Of a stretch of 49,945 bases of DNA, positions 24,594 through 32,991 are shown in pieces. The DNA is from Acidobacteriia bacterium UBA6623. Its GTDB lineage: Bacteria > Acidobacteriota > Terriglobia > Bryobacterales > UBA6623. Position 1 is the first letter of the stretch. Every line of letters starts with the position of its first letter. Location: assembly GCA_002433055.1 (NCBI GenBank), contig DJHJ01000033.1, forward strand, positions 1 to 49,945, read 5' to 3'. A program made the translations under genes and the position numbers. The notes beneath the pieces were generated by a model. The model was not told the DNA's origin. It saw nothing but the letters and a program-made list of their open reading frames with translations, and made no database searches.

Positions 24594-26896
24594 GCACGAG
24601 AAGCTATGAACCTAATGTAGTGCTATCAAAGAAACAGTACAGAGTGCTCGGAACCAGACCAGTACGCCACGATGGTGCCGACAAAGTTACAGGCCGTGCG
24701 ATCTACGGGGCCGACATACAATTAACAGGACTACTACACGGTGCAATCTTACGCAGCCCACACGCACATGCGAGGATCAAATCGATTGATACGTCGAAAG
24801 CCAAATCTCTGCCAGGCGTAAAAGCGGTTACAACATCGAAGGATTTCCCGGAAGTTGGCAATAAGATAGCTCCATCAGGAGCAGGAGGGGCAGGGCCAGC
24901 TCCGCTGAAGAAAGTCCAGAGCAATATACTGGCTATGGATAAAGTCCTCTATAAAGGCCACGCGATTGCAGCTGTGGCAGCTACAAATATCCACGTTGCT
25001 CAAGAAGCAATCGAACTAATAGAGGTTGATTACGAGATTCTTCCTCCTGTTTTAACCGCTCTCGACGCGATGGAGAAAGATGCACCGATCCTTCACGATG
25101 ACCTAAAGACGATCGAACTTGACGAACAAACGAATACTGTCAGTAACGTTTCAAACCACTACCAATTCAAACTCGGTGACGCCGACAAGGGATTCGAGAA
25201 AGCAGACATCGTCATTGAGCGAGAATTCGATACTGCTACTGTGCACCAGGGCTATATCGAACCGCATGCGGGGACCGCGCTTTGGAACAACGATGGTCGT
25301 GTCCACGTTTGGTGTAGTACTCAGGGGTCATTTACAGTGCGCAGCGTAACGGCACTGGTCCTCGACCTACCTGAGTCCAGTGTCAAAGTTACACCCTTAG
25401 AGATTGGTGGCGGATTTGGGGGAAAAATTCCCGTCTACTTGGATCCGGTTGCCGCATTACTCTCGAAAAAGTCTGGCAAGCCAGTCAAGATTGTCATGAG
25501 TCGGCAAGACGTCCTTGAAGGATCGGGACCAACTCCGGGGTCTCATATGAAAGTGAAGATAGGCGCCACCAAAGACGGTAATCTCGTAGCTGCACAGGCC
25601 GTGTTGGCTTTTGAAGCGGGAGCGTACCCAGGCGCTATGGTCGTTCCGGCCGGGATGTGTGTCTTTTCGGCCTATGACATAGAGGATGTAACCGTCGACG
25701 GTTACGACGTGGTTGTAAATAAACCTAGCACAGCAGCATATCGAGCTCCAGGAGCACCCAACGCAGCATTTGCCACAGAAACGGTGATTGACGAGATAGC
25801 ACAGAAGTTACAAATTGACCCGATCGATTTTCGAAAGAAAAATGCCGCTACCGAAGGAACTCGACGTGCAGATGGACCGAAACATCGACGTATCGGATGC
25901 ACAGAATTGCTTGAAGCGATGGAGGAGCACCCACATTACCAATCGCCACTTGAGGGATCAAACCGCGGACGCGGGGTAGCAATCGGCTTTTGGTTTAACG
26001 TCGGCTTTCAATCGAGTTGCGCCATCAGTGTCAATCCCGATGGGACAGTAGCACTAGTAGAAGGATCCACGGACATCGGTGGAACTCGCACCTCGGTATC
26101 GATGCAGGCAGCAGAGGTTCTTGGTTTAAAGATACAGGACGTTCAACCTACAGTCGTTGACACAGATTCGGTGGGATACACAGATCTCACTGGTGGTAGT
26201 CGCGTTACTCATTCCACAGGTATGGCTGCCATTCAAGCTGCTGAAGATATCAAACAGCAGATGATCAAACGAGTGGCTAAGCTATGGGACACCGAATTTG
26301 ATCAGATCGAGTTTGACGATGGCACATTTCGCCTGAAGTCGGACCGAGATAAACAGTTGAGCTTCAAAGAAGTTGCCGCGAAAGCAGCCTCGACCGGCGG
26401 TCCTATCGTGGGAAGAGCAACAGTCAACCCCGGTTCTGCAGCTGGTTCATTTGCAGGAAATATAGTTGATGTTGAAGTTGACCCCGAAACGGGAAAAACC
26501 ACGGTATTGCGGTTTACCGCATTTCAGGATGCAGGCAAAGCTATTCACCCTAGTTACGTCGAAGGCCAAATGCAGGGTGGCAGCGTGCAAGGTATTGGCT
26601 GGGCGCTTAATGAGGAGTATTACATGACTCCTGACGGGGTTATGGCCAATTCGAGCTTGCTGGATTACCGTACACCGACCAGTCTAGATTTACCGATGAT
26701 CGATACGGTAATCGTGGAGGTAGCGAATCCGGATCATCCTTTTGGCGTTCGTGGCGTTGGAGAGGCAAATATAGTTCCCCCGACCCCAGCAATTGCAAAT
26801 GCAATTCACAACGCACTTGGCGTAAGACTTCGAAAATTGCCCATGAACCCAGTAAGAGTAATGGAAGCGATCTGGGAAAAGAACGGTTCGAATTAG
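24590..26896 (+). CDS. Molybdenum hydroxylase catalytic subunit (xanthine dehydrogenase family)
   Basis: A 768-residue Mo-binding subunit. Motifs include 'GADKVTGRAIYGADI' near the N-terminus, 'QGYIEPHAGTALWNNDGRVHVW', 'GGGFGGKIPVYLDPVAALL', 'AAYRAPGAPNAAFATE' and the terminal 'GVRGVGEANIVPPTPAIANAI', in which the Glu of GVGE is the catalytic base. The active-site loop reads AYRAPG, not AYRCSFR, so this is not form I CO dehydrogenase. The substrate could be a purine, an N-heterocycle or an aldehyde; the sequence does not decide. The order FAD, Fe-S, Mo is that of the cox/cut type. No XdhC-like maturation gene lies nearby. Confidence 0.93.
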   Translation: MSTRSYEPNVVLSKKQYRVLGTRPVRHDGADKVTGRAIYGADIQLTGLLHGAILRSPHAHARIKSIDTSKAKSLPGVKAVTTSKDFPEVGNKIAPSGAGGAGPAPLKKVQSNILAMDKVLYKGHAIAAVAATNIHVAQEAIELIEVDYEILPPVLTALDAMEKDAPILHDDLKTIELDEQTNTVSNVSNHYQFKLGDADKGFEKADIVIEREFDTATVHQGYIEPHAGTALWNNDGRVHVWCSTQGSFTVRSVTALVLDLPESSVKVTPLEIGGGFGGKIPVYLDPVAALLSKKSGKPVKIVMSRQDVLEGSGPTPGSHMKVKIGATKDGNLVAAQAVLAFEAGAYPGAMVVPAGMCVFSAYDIEDVTVDGYDVVVNKPSTAAYRAPGAPNAAFATETVIDEIAQKLQIDPIDFRKKNAATEGTRRADGPKHRRIGCTELLEAMEEHPHYQSPLEGSNRGRGVAIGFWFNVGFQSSCAISVNPDGTVALVEGSTDIGGTRTSVSMQAAEVLGLKIQDVQPTVVDTDSVGYTDLTGGSRVTHSTGMAAIQAAEDIKQQMIKRVAKLWDTEFDQIEFDDGTFRLKSDRDKQLSFKEVAAKAASTGGPIVGRATVNPGSAAGSFAGNIVDVEVDPETGKTTVLRFTAFQDAGKAIHPSYVEGQMQGGSVQGIGWALNEEYYMTPDGVMANSSLLDYRTPTSLDLPMIDTVIVEVANPDHPFGVRGVGEANIVPPTPAIANAIHNALGVRLRKLPMNPVRVMEAIWEKNGSN

Positions 26897-26965
26897 TACG
26901 AATGAGATGGGCTCAGTACGATAACGCTCAGTGACTGATTATGTCCTCTCTACTCACTCACTAAC

Positions 26966-27241
26966 ATGGCGACAGTATTCATTCCCTCAATGATGCAACG
27001 GCTGACAAGTCACAAAGAATCCGTAGAGGTGCCTGGAAGTGACGTTCGTGAATTGATCAAAAACTTAGATGCGCTCTACCCAGGATGCAAAGACTTGCTT
27101 GTTGACAACATGGAACTGAAACCGAACATCTCGGTAGCGGTAGATGGGATGCTAAGCCAAATGGGCTTACTGGCAGAAGTTACCGAGGACAGCGAAGTCC
27201 ACTTTGTTGCAGCCCTGGCAGGAGGTAAGTCTTGCAGGTAA
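26966..27241 (+). CDS. MoaD/ThiS-family ubiquitin-like protein with C-terminal extension
   Basis: A 91-residue beta-grasp protein: 'ATVFIPSMMQRLTSHKE', 'DVRELIKNLDALYPG', 'NISVAVDGML' and 'EVHFVAALAGG'. MoaD and ThiS use a C-terminal Gly-Gly as thiocarboxylate sulfur carrier. Here Gly86-Gly87 is followed by four more residues (KSCR), so the tail would have to be removed, or the protein may act otherwise. It directly follows the molybdenum hydroxylase operon (69-base gap, same strand), which suggests a link with molybdopterin supply to that enzyme. Confidence 0.85.
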   Translation: MATVFIPSMMQRLTSHKESVEVPGSDVRELIKNLDALYPGCKDLLVDNMELKPNISVAVDGMLSQMGLLAEVTEDSEVHFVAALAGGKSCR

Positions 27242-27244
27242 ACT

Positions 27245-27273
27245 ACCGCCTAGCCCGGCTTGACCGAGGCGGT
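27245..27273. terminator. Hairpin between convergent MoaD-like and EVE genes
   Basis: ACCGCCT (27245-27251) pairs with AGGCGGT (27267-27273), with an inner CGG/CCG stem. It lies 3 bases after the MoaD-like stop codon and 12 bases before the EVE gene's stop. It has no U-run, so it may act as a bidirectional, rho-assisted or 3'-end-stabilising structure. Confidence 0.55.
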
Positions 27274-27285
27274 CACATATGATGT

Positions 27286-27717
27286 CTATAGCTTCCCCTG
27301 TCCTTTAGCAACAATGACATCGAATTCCTCTTGTGAGACAGGCATGACTGAAAGGCGACTCTGACGTATGAGAGCCATTTCCTGGAGTCGCTCGTCAGCC
27401 TTAATGTCAGCAAGTGTAACGGGGTTTTCAAAAGCCTGTACAGGCTCCAGATCAACTACGACCCACCGTTCGTCATCCGTAGTTGGATCTTGATAAAACT
27501 CTTTGATTACTTTTGCAGTACCAACAACAGCCAAACCTTCATTGCTGTGATAGTAGAGTACAAGATCACTCTGCCTCATAGCTTTGAGATTATTGCGTGC
27601 CTGGTAGTTACGGACACCGTCCCAATAGGTAGAACCATCTTTAGTAAAATCGTCCCATGAGTATTTGAATGGCTCAGATTTAACTAACCAATAGTTTTTC
27701 GTTTCAGGTTTGGTCAT
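27286..27717 (-). CDS. EVE-domain protein
   Basis: A 143-residue stand-alone EVE domain: 'NYWLVKSEPFKYSWDDF', 'WDGVRNYQARNNLKAM', 'DLVLYYHSNEGLAVVGTAKVIKEFYQDPTT' region and 'LQEMALIRQSRLSVMPVSQEEFDVI'. EVE domains are PUA-like folds proposed to bind modified bases in RNA or DNA. They occur as housekeeping genes and in modification-dependent restriction systems. No nuclease or methyltransferase is adjacent, so nothing links this copy to defence. It is followed upstream by the DJ-1/PfpI gene on the same strand. Confidence 0.95.
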   Translation of the reverse strand: MTKPETKNYWLVKSEPFKYSWDDFTKDGSTYWDGVRNYQARNNLKAMRQSDLVLYYHSNEGLAVVGTAKVIKEFYQDPTTDDERWVVVDLEPVQAFENPVTLADIKADERLQEMALIRQSRLSVMPVSQEEFDVIVAKGQGKL

Positions 27718-27744
27718 GACTTTACATCTCTAGGTAGTTGCTCA

Positions 27745-28299
27745 TTAGGTGTTTTCGGCCTTGCCATCGAGCAATCCTACAGCAGAGATAATCGCTTGGC
27801 AAAAGGCTGGCAGATCTCCAGGGACTCTGGATGTGACCAGATTCTGATCAACGACAACCTCGTCATCTACATAGCTGGCACCAGCGTTCACAACGTCGTC
27901 CTTAATGGAATGAAATGCAGTGACTCGGCGACCTCTGAGAACTCCGGCAGAACAGAGCATCCAGGGACCATGACAAATTGCACCTATAACTTTCCCTGCC
28001 TGATCCGAATCAGCAACCAAACCTACAAACTGTGGATTGCGACGCATGTAGTCAGGCGCCCATCCACCGGGAATAATCAGAACGTCGAAATCCTCTACGG
28101 AAACATCGTCGATAGCGCGGTCAGCCTCAACTGGGTAACCCATCTTGCTCTTGTAGGTCGTGCCAGCTTCTGTGCCTATTGTGAAGACTTCTGCGCCGGC
28201 CTCACGCATTCGGAGCAGTGGGTACCACACTTCCAGTTCTTGATAGTAGTTGTCCACGAGCACCGCAACGCATCTACCAGTCAGTTCTTCAGGCATCAA
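27745..28299 (-). CDS. DJ-1/PfpI-family protein
   Basis: A 184-residue class I glutamine-amidotransferase-like protein. It has 'VAVLVDNYYQELEVWYPLLRM' with the conserved Glu, 'DVLIIPGGWAPDYMRRN', and the nucleophile elbow 'AICHGPWMLCSAGVLRGRRVT' with Cys-His. It ends in 'LVTSRVPGDLPAFCQAI'. Members act as protein or nucleotide deglycases, chaperones or peptidases; the precise activity cannot be read from sequence. It probably shares a transcript with the EVE gene, 27 bases downstream. Confidence 0.94.
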   Translation of the reverse strand: MMPEELTGRCVAVLVDNYYQELEVWYPLLRMREAGAEVFTIGTEAGTTYKSKMGYPVEADRAIDDVSVEDFDVLIIPGGWAPDYMRRNPQFVGLVADSDQAGKVIGAICHGPWMLCSAGVLRGRRVTAFHSIKDDVVNAGASYVDDEVVVDQNLVTSRVPGDLPAFCQAIISAVGLLDGKAENT

Positions 28300-28584
28300 A
28301 CTCTTCTCCTAAGCTATACGTAGCCAGACTCTCCCGATAAACTCCCAAGCCACTAGGGTAGCGCAAGGCTGCTTAAGAACGCCCGTATGTCCAGTATCAA
28401 GTTGAACACACTCTAAACAGTCGATCAGTCATCCACTGGAACCTACTAGTTGCATCTTTATTACAGTGCATAGCTAAACCAATAACGCACCACAATATAG
28501 AGCGTTTACGTGAAATAAAAAGCGCACTATCTTGTACATGAGTAGACAACAAAAGATTTTTTTGCCGCAGAGGGGCTTTTCCAC

Positions 28585-28590
28585 TTGACA
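28585..28590 (+). promoter_or_regulatory. Possible -35 element of the dcw promoter
   Basis: TTGACA is a perfect sigma-70 -35 hexamer, 96 bases before mraZ and 28 bases before the first TGGT box. The expected -10 position (about 28608) does not read as TATAAT-like, so the promoter is only tentative. Repressor boxes immediately downstream would fit repression by MraZ. Confidence 0.35.
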
Positions 28591-28618
28591 AATCAACCGT
28601 TTAGGGTCAACCTTGAAA

Positions 28619-28652
28619 TGGTCAGTCGTGGTTAAAAGTGGTTAAAAGTGGT
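28619..28652 (+). promoter_or_regulatory. MraZ operator: four TGGT boxes at 10-bp spacing
   Basis: TGGT starts at 28619, 28629, 28639 and 28649, exactly one helical turn apart. The last three boxes are embedded in GTGGTTAA repeats. MraZ proteins are known to bind arrays of short TGG(G/T)-type repeats with 10-bp spacing upstream of mraZ and repress the dcw operon. The array ends 34 bases before the mraZ ATG. Assignment rests on the spacing, sequence and place. Confidence 0.8.
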
Positions 28653-28686
28653 TAAGTGATACCACTGAAACGAGCGTTGTAGATAA

Positions 28687-29151
28687 ATGATCCTGTTCCG
28701 TGGCACACAAACAAGCAAGGTTGACGCCAAAGGACGCCTGAAGTTACCTGCGCGAGTAAGGCAACGCTTCGAAGAAGCATACAAAGATCGCAGTGTGTTC
28801 GTTACGAGTATAGATGGTACAGCAGTTAAGATTTTTCCTCTCAAAGAATGGGAGGTCGTTGAGGTGAGATTATCCGAAAAATCCACTGATAACAGCGAAA
28901 TTGATGGCGAAGTCAAGGATAAGATTTTGTTCCAGGCCAACAAATATGGTTCTGAAGAGACCTTGGATAACCAAGGACGCATGCTTGTACCCGCGATTTT
29001 GCGGGAAACCGCGGGTATGAGCGGTGAGGTGCGGATGGTGTGGCAGTCTAATCACTTATTTGTGCTAAATGCGACCCGATTCGAACAGGAAGCCGAGAGT
29101 AAGTCATTGAGCGCAGAGGACTTCCGTCATGCCGCCAATCTAGGGATTTAA
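28687..29151 (+). CDS. mraZ: Transcriptional regulator MraZ
   Basis: A 154-residue protein of two AbrB-like halves: 'VDAKGRLKLPARVRQRFEE' near residue 13 and 'LDNQGRMLVPAILRETAGM' near residue 97, the two DNA-binding loops of the ring-shaped MraZ oligomer. It represses the dcw operon that it heads, acting at the TGGT boxes just upstream. Length is typical. The stop TAA overlaps the A of an out-of-frame ATG and is followed 3 bases later by the rsmH TTG start. Confidence 0.96.
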   Translation: MILFRGTQTSKVDAKGRLKLPARVRQRFEEAYKDRSVFVTSIDGTAVKIFPLKEWEVVEVRLSEKSTDNSEIDGEVKDKILFQANKYGSEETLDNQGRMLVPAILRETAGMSGEVRMVWQSNHLFVLNATRFEQEAESKSLSAEDFRHAANLGI

Positions 29152-29154
29152 TGA

Positions 29155-30045
29155 TTGAGACACAAATCTGTTCTAGTGCAAGAAGTGATCGATTACCTAA
29201 AGGTCGACCCGAAAGGTGTTTACCTGGATTTGACTTTTGGTCGAGGAGGACATACAGCTGCCTTGCTAGACAGGTTGACGACAGGCCGTGTGATCGCCTT
29301 AGACAGGGACAAAAGCGCGATCGAGGCTGGACATGAGCGTTTCATGAATGAATCAGGGAAATTGCAGTTGATGTGTGAAAAGTTCAGTTCAGTTTCCGAG
29401 ATAGTACGTGAGCCAGTTCAGGGCATCCTGGCCGATTTAGGGATTTCGCGTGACCAGATTGAAGATGCTAACAGGGGTTTCAGCTTTCAAAGACAGGGAC
29501 CATTGCGAATGACGATGGACGCTAAGCAAGCCCTGACAGCAAAAGAGATCGTAAATCATTACGACGAACGACAGCTTGCCGACCTGATTTATCAGTTCGG
29601 TGAGGAAAGGAGGAGCCGCAGAATCGCTAGAGCCATAGTCCGGGAACGGCCTATCCGTGATACGACCCACTTGGCGGAGGTCGTGGAGAAAGCCGTTCCT
29701 CGGACATCCTTTCGGCAGCGACACAAGAGTCAGATTCATCCTGCAACCAGGACATTTCAGGCTATTCGGATAGCTGTTAATGATGAAATTGGCGAAGTTG
29801 AGAAACTTTTAGCGACAGCTCCTTTGATGTTAGCCCCTGGAGGACGCATGACGGTGATTAGTTTTCATTCACTCGAAGACAGAGTTGTTAAGCACAGTTT
29901 TCGACAGTGGAACACACGAGGGGTTCTGGAGGTTCTTACGCGCCGCATTGTGCGTCCCTCCACAGAAGAAATAGCAGGCAATCCGGCTAGCCGAAGTGCC
30001 AAGCTTCGAGCAGCCGAAAGGACTGAACTTGAATGGCCACAGTAG
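29155..30045 (+). CDS. rsmH: 16S rRNA (cytosine-1402-N4)-methyltransferase RsmH (MraW)
   Basis: A 296-residue SAM enzyme methylating C1402 of 16S rRNA. It has 'HKSVLVQEVIDYL', motif I 'YLDLTFGRGGHTAALLDRL', 'GILADLGISRDQIEDANRGFSFQRQGPLRM' region, 'RTFQAIRIAVNDEIGEVEKLL' and 'MTVISFHSLEDRVVKHSFR'. The start must be TTG at 29155: the codon before it is an in-frame TGA, and the next family residues (RHKSV) begin at once. The upstream ATG (29151) is out of frame. It overlaps ftsL by 13 bases. Confidence 0.96.
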   Translation: MRHKSVLVQEVIDYLKVDPKGVYLDLTFGRGGHTAALLDRLTTGRVIALDRDKSAIEAGHERFMNESGKLQLMCEKFSSVSEIVREPVQGILADLGISRDQIEDANRGFSFQRQGPLRMTMDAKQALTAKEIVNHYDERQLADLIYQFGEERRSRRIARAIVRERPIRDTTHLAEVVEKAVPRTSFRQRHKSQIHPATRTFQAIRIAVNDEIGEVEKLLATAPLMLAPGGRMTVISFHSLEDRVVKHSFRQWNTRGVLEVLTRRIVRPSTEEIAGNPASRSAKLRAAERTELEWPQ

Positions 30046-30680
30046 AATGCATAGCTCCCAGACTGGCACCATCTTCACAAATTGAAGAGCGCCCTGAGGT
30101 AGAAGTAAAACACCCCAACGTGGTAGAGTTCGGCCCGGATAGCCCCAACCCCCAAGCAGCAAGATCTTTTCCCTCGCTAACTAATAACTCAGGGAATGGA
30201 GGTTTTGTTTATGACGGGGTTCGCGCGGGACGAGATGTTCGAGCCGGGCTCTCTCGTCGATCAGCTGCAGTAACCGCCTTGCCAATGGAAGATGTTTGCT
30301 TCTATGTGAAGGAGGTTGACAACACTCGACTGCGGCGAAAAGTCGACCCAGCGGACAAGAGCATGATGAGAAACCTGGTTATTCTGGGCATCTTTGCAGT
30401 CTTGTTCTGCTTGACTTCTTTTGGGCCGGTAGCAGCAAAACGTCAGTCTGGTTACAGGCTTCGAAACCTGAACAACCAATATCAAAAGTTACAAGTAGTC
30501 AACAGTCAACTGAAAGATCGCCGGGCAAAGCTAAGTAACGTACACCGTGTGCAGGGTCTGGCAAGGGCCCGAGGGTTGTCGGCAGCCCCGCCGGAACGTT
30601 ACGCCTGGCAGGATCGTACAATCAGACCGTCCTCGGGCGGTTCAGAATTGGCTCGTAACCAACCGACTCCTCAACCTTGA
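30033..30680 (+). CDS. ftsL: Cell division protein FtsL-like, with long cytoplasmic N-terminus
   Basis: A 215-residue protein. The first roughly 110 residues are polar and low in similarity. They are followed by one transmembrane segment (about 113-130, 'NLVILGIFAVLFCLTSFG') and a coiled-coil periplasmic part (about 135-175, 'LRNLNNQYQKLQVVNSQLKD'). Position between rsmH and ftsI and the TM plus coiled-coil form identify it as FtsL, which joins FtsB and FtsQ to activate FtsWI. The N-terminal extension is much longer than in E. coli FtsL. FtsB is not encoded in the window. Confidence 0.8.
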   Translation: MATVECIAPRLAPSSQIEERPEVEVKHPNVVEFGPDSPNPQAARSFPSLTNNSGNGGFVYDGVRAGRDVRAGLSRRSAAVTALPMEDVCFYVKEVDNTRLRRKVDPADKSMMRNLVILGIFAVLFCLTSFGPVAAKRQSGYRLRNLNNQYQKLQVVNSQLKDRRAKLSNVHRVQGLARARGLSAAPPERYAWQDRTIRPSSGGSELARNQPTPQP

Positions 30681-30747
30681 AAAAGATGAGGAAGGCAAGT
30701 CTCGATATAGACGAGATGAGCTAAGAGGAATCGGAAGATGAGCAGTA

Positions 30748-32991
30748 ATGGCAACCAGCGATCAGACCAAAAAGAAAGATCCTTTCTGGAAATGGAAACT
30801 TCAGTTTCCGAAAACCTCTTCACGTAAGCAATCACAACCAAGTCGCCCAGCTACGTTGCTGCGGTTACTTTCGTTTGGTTTCATTTCAACTCTATGGTTC
30901 AGCCTGGCCCTGATACGTTTGTGGGATTTTCAGATCCTACGGGTAGATCACTTCTTGCAGAAAGCAAAGAAACAACACGAAGGCGTTGTCGAGATCCGTG
31001 CCGCCCGTGGGGATATCTACGATCGCTCGGGAGAAAAACTTGCCTTTAGTACTCCGGTTGACTCAATCGGCGTTTTCCCTCGGCGTGTACCTAATCCGCA
31101 ACTAACCGCATCTCTATTGGCTGAAGTGCTCGATGAACCTGAGGATGTGATCTACAAAAAACTGACAAGAAATCGGTTCCAATGGGTCAAGAGACTGGCC
31201 GAACCTGGTGAAACAGCTCGCATTCGAAACTTACGGCCAGCGGGCATTCATTTCGAAAAAGAAAACAAACGCTCCTATCCACACGGCGCTATCGCATCTC
31301 ACCTGCTTGGGGCAGTTGGTATCGACCATACTGGGCAAGCAGGGATTGAGCAGTTCTTTGAAAAGACTCTGCAAGGCCGCCCTGGCTTACGGCTGGTGCA
31401 ATTCGATGCCAAACGAAATTATTACGCTAGCCGTGTAATTGATGAGCCAGTCCCTGGTGCAGATCTTTTCTTGACTATCGACCACCGGGTTCAGGTTCTC
31501 GCTGAGCGAGAGTTGGGGCGTGCAATGACTGAGACACAATCGATTGCCGGGTCAATTGTTGTAATGGACCCTAATAATGGTGATCTGCTCGCAGTGGCCA
31601 ATCGTCCCACGTTCAATCCAAACCAACGCGTTAGAGGATCTGACGAGTTAAAGCTGAGACACAACTATGCTCTGAGTCACTTGATAGAACCCGGCTCAAG
31701 CTTCAAGATTGTCACAATTGCAGCAGCGCTTGAGGAAGGACTAGCAACACCCGACGAAGTGTTAGATTGCCAAATGGGTGGCATTTATGTGGGATCAAGA
31801 ACAGTACGCGATCATAAACCATTTGGTGACTTATCGGTTAGCGAAGTTCTTGCAAACTCGAGCAATGTCGGCACAATTAAACTTGGGCAACGCCTAGAGC
31901 CAGAACGGCTTTACTCCTACGCACGAAACTTTGGCTTTGGGGAAAGAACCGAATTGCCATTACCAGGAGAATCTGCGGGGATACTTCGTCCTCCGGAGCA
32001 ATGGACCCCTGACTCGATGGGCTCCATCCCAATTGGTCAAGAGATTGGCGTGACAACAATTCAGCTGGCACGTGCAGTGTCAGTAATTGCCAACGGCGGA
32101 ATGTTAGTTAGCCCCGCGCTCGTTCGGTCAATACAACATCCAGGAAAGTTAGACGAGCTTCTTCCGCGCGCAATCCCGAAACGTGTAATCTCTCCAGAAA
32201 CTGCCGCAAAAATGCGAGCGATGATGGAGGGAGTTGTCCAGAACGGAACGGGAAGACTCGCCCATACACAAGGGTATCGCGTCGGTGGAAAAACTGGCAC
32301 TGCCCAAAAAGTGGATACAGAAACAGGAGCATATTCAAAGACATCGTATCTGCCAAACTTTGTTGGGTTTGCGCCAGTCAACGACCCTTCAATTGTGGTT
32401 GTAGTGGTTTTGGATTCACCAGTTGGACAGTATTATGGAGGTATCGTTGCAGCACCCTTGTTCCCTACTGTGGCAATGCAAACATTACGTTTCCGAGACG
32501 TACCACCCGAATTGCCAGTTCCATCTAGAACAACAGCAAACATCGAAGTCACAGAAGAGGTTCTGATGGATTTCACATCCCCATCTATCGACGATGCAGG
32601 GACTTCCGAGATGGCTATGGAAAACAGAAAACCAGAGGATGATGTTGTATGGATAACAACTCCCCAAGCATCAGCGTCAAAGCAGAAAATGCCCACGGAC
32701 CACACATCCTTGAGCTTGCGCAGACCGTACGCAGTGCCTACTACGGCAGGTAACATCCTACACAAAACGGCCATTACGTTGAGCGTCGCGTCGCGTGTCG
32801 TCCCCGATTTTCAGGGGATGACCGTGCGTCAAACCGTAGCTCTGGCCGCCAAATCTGATTTCGATATCGACCTTAAGGGCACAGGATTCGCTCAAAACCA
32901 ACAACCTCCTGCAGGATCCCCTGCTCCGCCGGGGCAACGCATCGAAATTCAGTTTTCAAACTCTCGGATCGCAGTACAAGGGGGCCGATGA
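30748..32991 (+). CDS. ftsI: Division-specific class B penicillin-binding protein (FtsI/PBP3) with PASTA domain
   Basis: A 747-residue transpeptidase. An N-terminal membrane anchor (about 35-55) is followed by the dimerisation domain ('IRAARGDIYDRSGEKLAFST'). The transpeptidase domain carries the catalytic 'EPGSSFKIVTI' (SxxK), 'NSSNVGTIKL' (SxN) and 'VGGKTGTAQKV' (KTG) motifs. A single PASTA domain ends the protein ('VVPDFQGMTVRQTVALAAKS'). It cross-links septal peptidoglycan with FtsW. The stretch between the catalytic and PASTA domains (about 600-680) is low-complexity. It overlaps murE by 4 bases. Confidence 0.96.
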   Translation: MATSDQTKKKDPFWKWKLQFPKTSSRKQSQPSRPATLLRLLSFGFISTLWFSLALIRLWDFQILRVDHFLQKAKKQHEGVVEIRAARGDIYDRSGEKLAFSTPVDSIGVFPRRVPNPQLTASLLAEVLDEPEDVIYKKLTRNRFQWVKRLAEPGETARIRNLRPAGIHFEKENKRSYPHGAIASHLLGAVGIDHTGQAGIEQFFEKTLQGRPGLRLVQFDAKRNYYASRVIDEPVPGADLFLTIDHRVQVLAERELGRAMTETQSIAGSIVVMDPNNGDLLAVANRPTFNPNQRVRGSDELKLRHNYALSHLIEPGSSFKIVTIAAALEEGLATPDEVLDCQMGGIYVGSRTVRDHKPFGDLSVSEVLANSSNVGTIKLGQRLEPERLYSYARNFGFGERTELPLPGESAGILRPPEQWTPDSMGSIPIGQEIGVTTIQLARAVSVIANGGMLVSPALVRSIQHPGKLDELLPRAIPKRVISPETAAKMRAMMEGVVQNGTGRLAHTQGYRVGGKTGTAQKVDTETGAYSKTSYLPNFVGFAPVNDPSIVVVVVLDSPVGQYYGGIVAAPLFPTVAMQTLRFRDVPPELPVPSRTTANIEVTEEVLMDFTSPSIDDAGTSEMAMENRKPEDDVVWITTPQASASKQKMPTDHTSLSLRRPYAVPTTAGNILHKTAITLSVASRVVPDFQGMTVRQTVALAAKSDFDIDLKGTGFAQNQQPPAGSPAPPGQRIEIQFSNSRIAVQGGR

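Larger units (their letters stand above)
28300..28686. other. Intergenic region upstream of the dcw cluster
   Basis: A 387-base AT-rich stretch between the divergent DJ-1 and mraZ genes. The first 280 bases hold no recognisable gene. A TTGACA (28585-28590) and the TGGT box array (28619-28652) lie close to mraZ. Confidence 0.5.

Noticed and set aside
24590..26896. Form I carbon monoxide dehydrogenase
   Set aside because: Subunit order fits, but the active-site loop reads AYRAPG instead of AYRCSFR, so a general xanthine-dehydrogenase-family assignment is kept.
27286..28299. EVE plus DJ-1 genes as a defence module
   Set aside because: EVE domains occur in restriction systems, but there is no nuclease or methyltransferase here; both are common housekeeping genes.
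28397..28591. Small minus-strand frame upstream of mraZ
   Set aside because: No family, no ribosome-binding site, and it covers the promoter region.
28687..29151. AbrB-type antitoxin of a toxin-antitoxin pair
   Set aside because: The two AbrB-like halves are those of MraZ, and the gene heads the dcw cluster with no toxin nearby.
29151..29336. 61-residue frame starting at the ATG overlapping the mraZ stop
   Set aside because: It runs out of frame within rsmH, whose family motifs are in the other frame.
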